A stretch of DNA of 64,000 nucleotides from NCBI RefSeq assembly GCF_038562415.1, contig NZ_JBCFBA010000003.1, forward strand, positions 197,236 through 261,235. The letters are read 5' to 3'. Under the pieces are notes generated by a model. It saw only the letters and a program-made list of their open reading frames with translations. It searched no databases and had not been told where the DNA came from. The stretch is from Solidesulfovibrio sp. (GTDB taxonomy: Bacteria; Desulfobacterota; Desulfovibrionia; Desulfovibrionales; Desulfovibrionaceae). Positions 62,553-64,000 of the stretch are shown piece after piece. The position numbers and the translations under genes are program-made. How positions within the stretch are numbered: position 1 is the stretch's first letter; every line of letters begins with the position of its first letter.

Positions 62553-63662
62553 ATGCCCGCGCGCCGCATCGCTCAGCCCCTGGTCCTCCACGACGCCTTC
62601 GCCTTTCCCGGCGGCGGCGAGAACGTGGCCGTGACCCTGGCCCGGGCCTTCGGGGCCGAGCTTTGGGCCGGCGCATGGGAGCCGGCCGCCTTTCCCGACG
62701 GCTATTTCGACGTCCCGCCGCGAAGCCTCGACGCGGTGCGGGCCCGTCCCCTGGCCGCGCGCCTGTCCAAAACCCTGGCCATGCGCCTGGCCTTCGCCCG
62801 GTTTCCCGAAACGGCCGCGCCGCTGGCCATCCACAGCGGCGCCCTGTGCCTGCTCGCCCAGGCCCGCCTGCGCGCCCCGCAGATCCTCTACTGCCACACC
62901 CCGCCGCGCATCCTCTACGATCACCGCGACTTCTACCGCGCCCGTCAGGGCGCCCTGCGCCGGCCGCTCTACGATCTGCTCGCCGCCGACTACCGCCGGG
63001 CCTACGAGCGGGCCGCCCGGGCCATGGACGCCATCGTGGCCAATTCCGAAACCGTGCGCCGGCGCATCGAAACATTTCTCGGCCTGCCCGCCACGGTGGT
63101 CCACCCGCCCGTGGACGTGGCCGCCTTCCAAAACCTGGGCCAGGAACCGTTTTTCCTTTCCACCGGCCGGGTGGACGTGCTCAAGCGCGTGGACGTCATC
63201 GTGCGCGCCTTTCGCGACCTGCCCGACAAGCGCCTGGTCGTGGTCTCGGGCGGCTCGGAACTCGACCGCGTGCGCGCCCTGGCCGCCGGCTGTCCCAACA
63301 TCGACATCCGCGGCTGGACGGCCGGCAACGAACTGCGCCGCCTGGTCGGCACCTGCCTGGCCACCGTCTACATCCCACGCGACGAGGATTTCGGGATCTC
63401 CCCGGTGGAATCCATGGCCGCCGGCAAACCGGTTTTGGGCGTGCGCGAAGGCGGGCTGCGGGAGACGGTGCTGGATGGGCAGACCGGTATTTTGTTGCCG
63501 CCCGACCCGGGGCCGGAGGATGTGGCCCGGGGCGTGGCGGCGCTGGATGGGGCGAAGGCGTTGGCCATGCGCCCGGCTTGCGAGGAGAGGGCGAGGAAGT
63601 TCGACACGGCGGTTTTCGTGGAGAAGATGCGGGGCGTGGTGCGGGGCGTGATGCCCAGTTGA
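62553..63662 (+). CDS. Glycosyltransferase family 4 (GT-B fold)
   Basis: The 369-residue soluble product has a GT-B layout: an N-terminal acceptor half with HDAFAFPGGGENVAVTLARAFGAE and LYCHTPPRILYDHRDFY, and a C-terminal donor half with FFLSTGRVDVLKRVDVIVRAF, LVVVSGGSELDRVRALA, IRGWTAGNELRRLVGTCLATVYIPRDEDFGISPVESMAAGKPVLGVREGGLRETV, including the E-x7-E motif (Glu in DEDFGISPVE). It probably adds a sugar to lipopolysaccharide or an exopolysaccharide. AAGGAAACG precedes the ATG. The composite palindromic element B starts 26 nt past the stop. Confidence 0.92.
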   Translation: MPARRIAQPLVLHDAFAFPGGGENVAVTLARAFGAELWAGAWEPAAFPDGYFDVPPRSLDAVRARPLAARLSKTLAMRLAFARFPETAAPLAIHSGALCLLAQARLRAPQILYCHTPPRILYDHRDFYRARQGALRRPLYDLLAADYRRAYERAARAMDAIVANSETVRRRIETFLGLPATVVHPPVDVAAFQNLGQEPFFLSTGRVDVLKRVDVIVRAFRDLPDKRLVVVSGGSELDRVRALAAGCPNIDIRGWTAGNELRRLVGTCLATVYIPRDEDFGISPVESMAAGKPVLGVREGGLRETVLDGQTGILLPPDPGPEDVARGVAALDGAKALAMRPACEERARKFDTAVFVEKMRGVVRGVMPS

Positions 63663-63687
63663 AGGATTGACGCGGGGAAGGCGTGAA

Positions 63688-63888
63688 GATGCCTCCGGCG
63701 GCCGGGAGGGGATGATCCCCTCCCGGACCCTCCCCGACGGGGCGGGTGGGACGGCGGTCGGGAACGGTGGGCGGCGGAGCGTCGGTCGTGGTGGTCGGGG
63801 AATCGGCCCGGCCGATGCAGGCCGCAAAGCCGGCCAGCTCGGCCGGGCCGATTCCCCGACCACGGGCGCCAGCGGCGAAGCGCCGCAT
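63688..63888 (+). repeat. Composite palindromic element B, 3' of the glycosyltransferase
   Basis: It starts GATGCCTCCGGCGGCC, has a 12-bp stem (63702-63713 with 63715-63726), about 64 nt of unique DNA, then a perfect 25-bp stem (63791-63815 with 63839-63863). The apical part holds a 22-nt core (63817-63838) identical to that of element A. A 25-nt segment (63864-63888) identical to A's follows without a gap. The 25-bp arms share no sequence with A's 23-bp arms, yet pair perfectly. Confidence 0.85.
63691..63731 (+). repeat. Palindromic 3'-UTR element, copy 5 (head of element B)
   Basis: The GCCTCCGGCGGCC head is followed by the 12-bp stem and GGACCC. It starts 28 nt past the glycosyltransferase stop, in sense orientation. 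Confidence 0.85.
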
Positions 63889-63918
63889 GGGAAGAGAACG
63901 GCGAGAGTGGGAATAGTA

Positions 63919-63992
63919 CTTTAAGAGTTTTTTGGGAGGGTGGGGGTCCGGGGGAGGGAACCCCTTTTTGCAAAAAGGGGTTACCTCCCCCC
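63919..63992 (+). repeat. AT-centred terminator-like palindrome (module 3), copy 2
   Basis: It begins CTTTAAGAGTTTTTTGGG and has a G-rich stem with one mismatch (63950-63969 with 63972-63992, loop GC), A5/T5 at the tip. It is close to 52349-52423. It ends at the window edge; nothing coding is seen after 63662. Confidence 0.75.
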
Positions 63993-64000
63993 GTTTACCC

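Overview
The window is a high-GC (roughly 70%) bacterial chromosome segment that looks like the free-living sulfate reducers of the Desulfovibrionaceae (Desulfovibrio/Solidesulfovibrio type). The evidence is a small periplasmic tetraheme cytochrome c3 (10592-10975), a complete six-subunit Ech-type energy-converting [NiFe] hydrogenase operon (40660-45946), an anaerobic cobalamin route (cbiG, cbiH, a CobD-CobQ fusion), a MucR-type regulator, and many signalling proteins with PAS, HDOD, Cache, CheX and HBM-like domains. No rRNA, tRNA, CRISPR array, transposase or prophage was seen. Gene density is high and GC is even, so this reads as core chromosome carrying some lineage-specific genes.

Layout. 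1-8611: a partial exported protein, a membrane HBM-like/HAMP protein, phoB-phoR-pstB behind a Pho box, and a binding protein paired with a hybrid histidine kinase. 8651-15939: a coiled-coil protein with repeated acidic I-D-L motifs, cytochrome c3, cbiG-cbiH, a small protein behind a sigma-28-like promoter, and a PadR regulator overlapping an aquaglyceroporin-G3E GTPase fusion. 16026-31381: a GAF/histidine kinase, a D-Ala-D-Ala carboxypeptidase, a GNAT acetyltransferase, DsbD, CheX, a J-domain protein with perfect 10-residue repeats, a lysozyme-like protein, an LpxK-like protein with a second binding protein, a BI-1 membrane protein, DppD-DppF ATPases, a lipoprotein, MucR and an FmdB-type protein. 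31553-40317: the CobD-CobQ fusion coupled to a secreted Cache protein, a DUF202 membrane protein, a quinol nitric-oxide reductase, and groES-groEL under a CIRCE element. 40530-46003: the ech operon with promoter and terminator. 46039-64000: housekeeping genes (holB, purA, a stand-alone AICAR transformylase, an RNB exoribonuclease, plsY), two SGNH-fold proteins, an isochorismatase, an HDOD/TPR/XRE-PAS cluster, small exported or unknown proteins and a glycosyltransferase.

The most unusual signal lies between genes. A palindromic element beginning GCCTCCGGCGGCC sits just downstream of five genes, always in the sense orientation. Its hairpin arms differ from copy to copy but stay complementary. 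At two loci (48874-49072 minus, 63688-63888 plus) it is followed, at a spacing of 102-103 nt, by a second hairpin. That hairpin has an identical 22-nt apical segment and an identical 25-nt flank, while its 23-25-bp arms are completely different yet perfectly self-complementary. This points to a modular 3'-UTR element under selection for structure, or to a mobile palindrome family.
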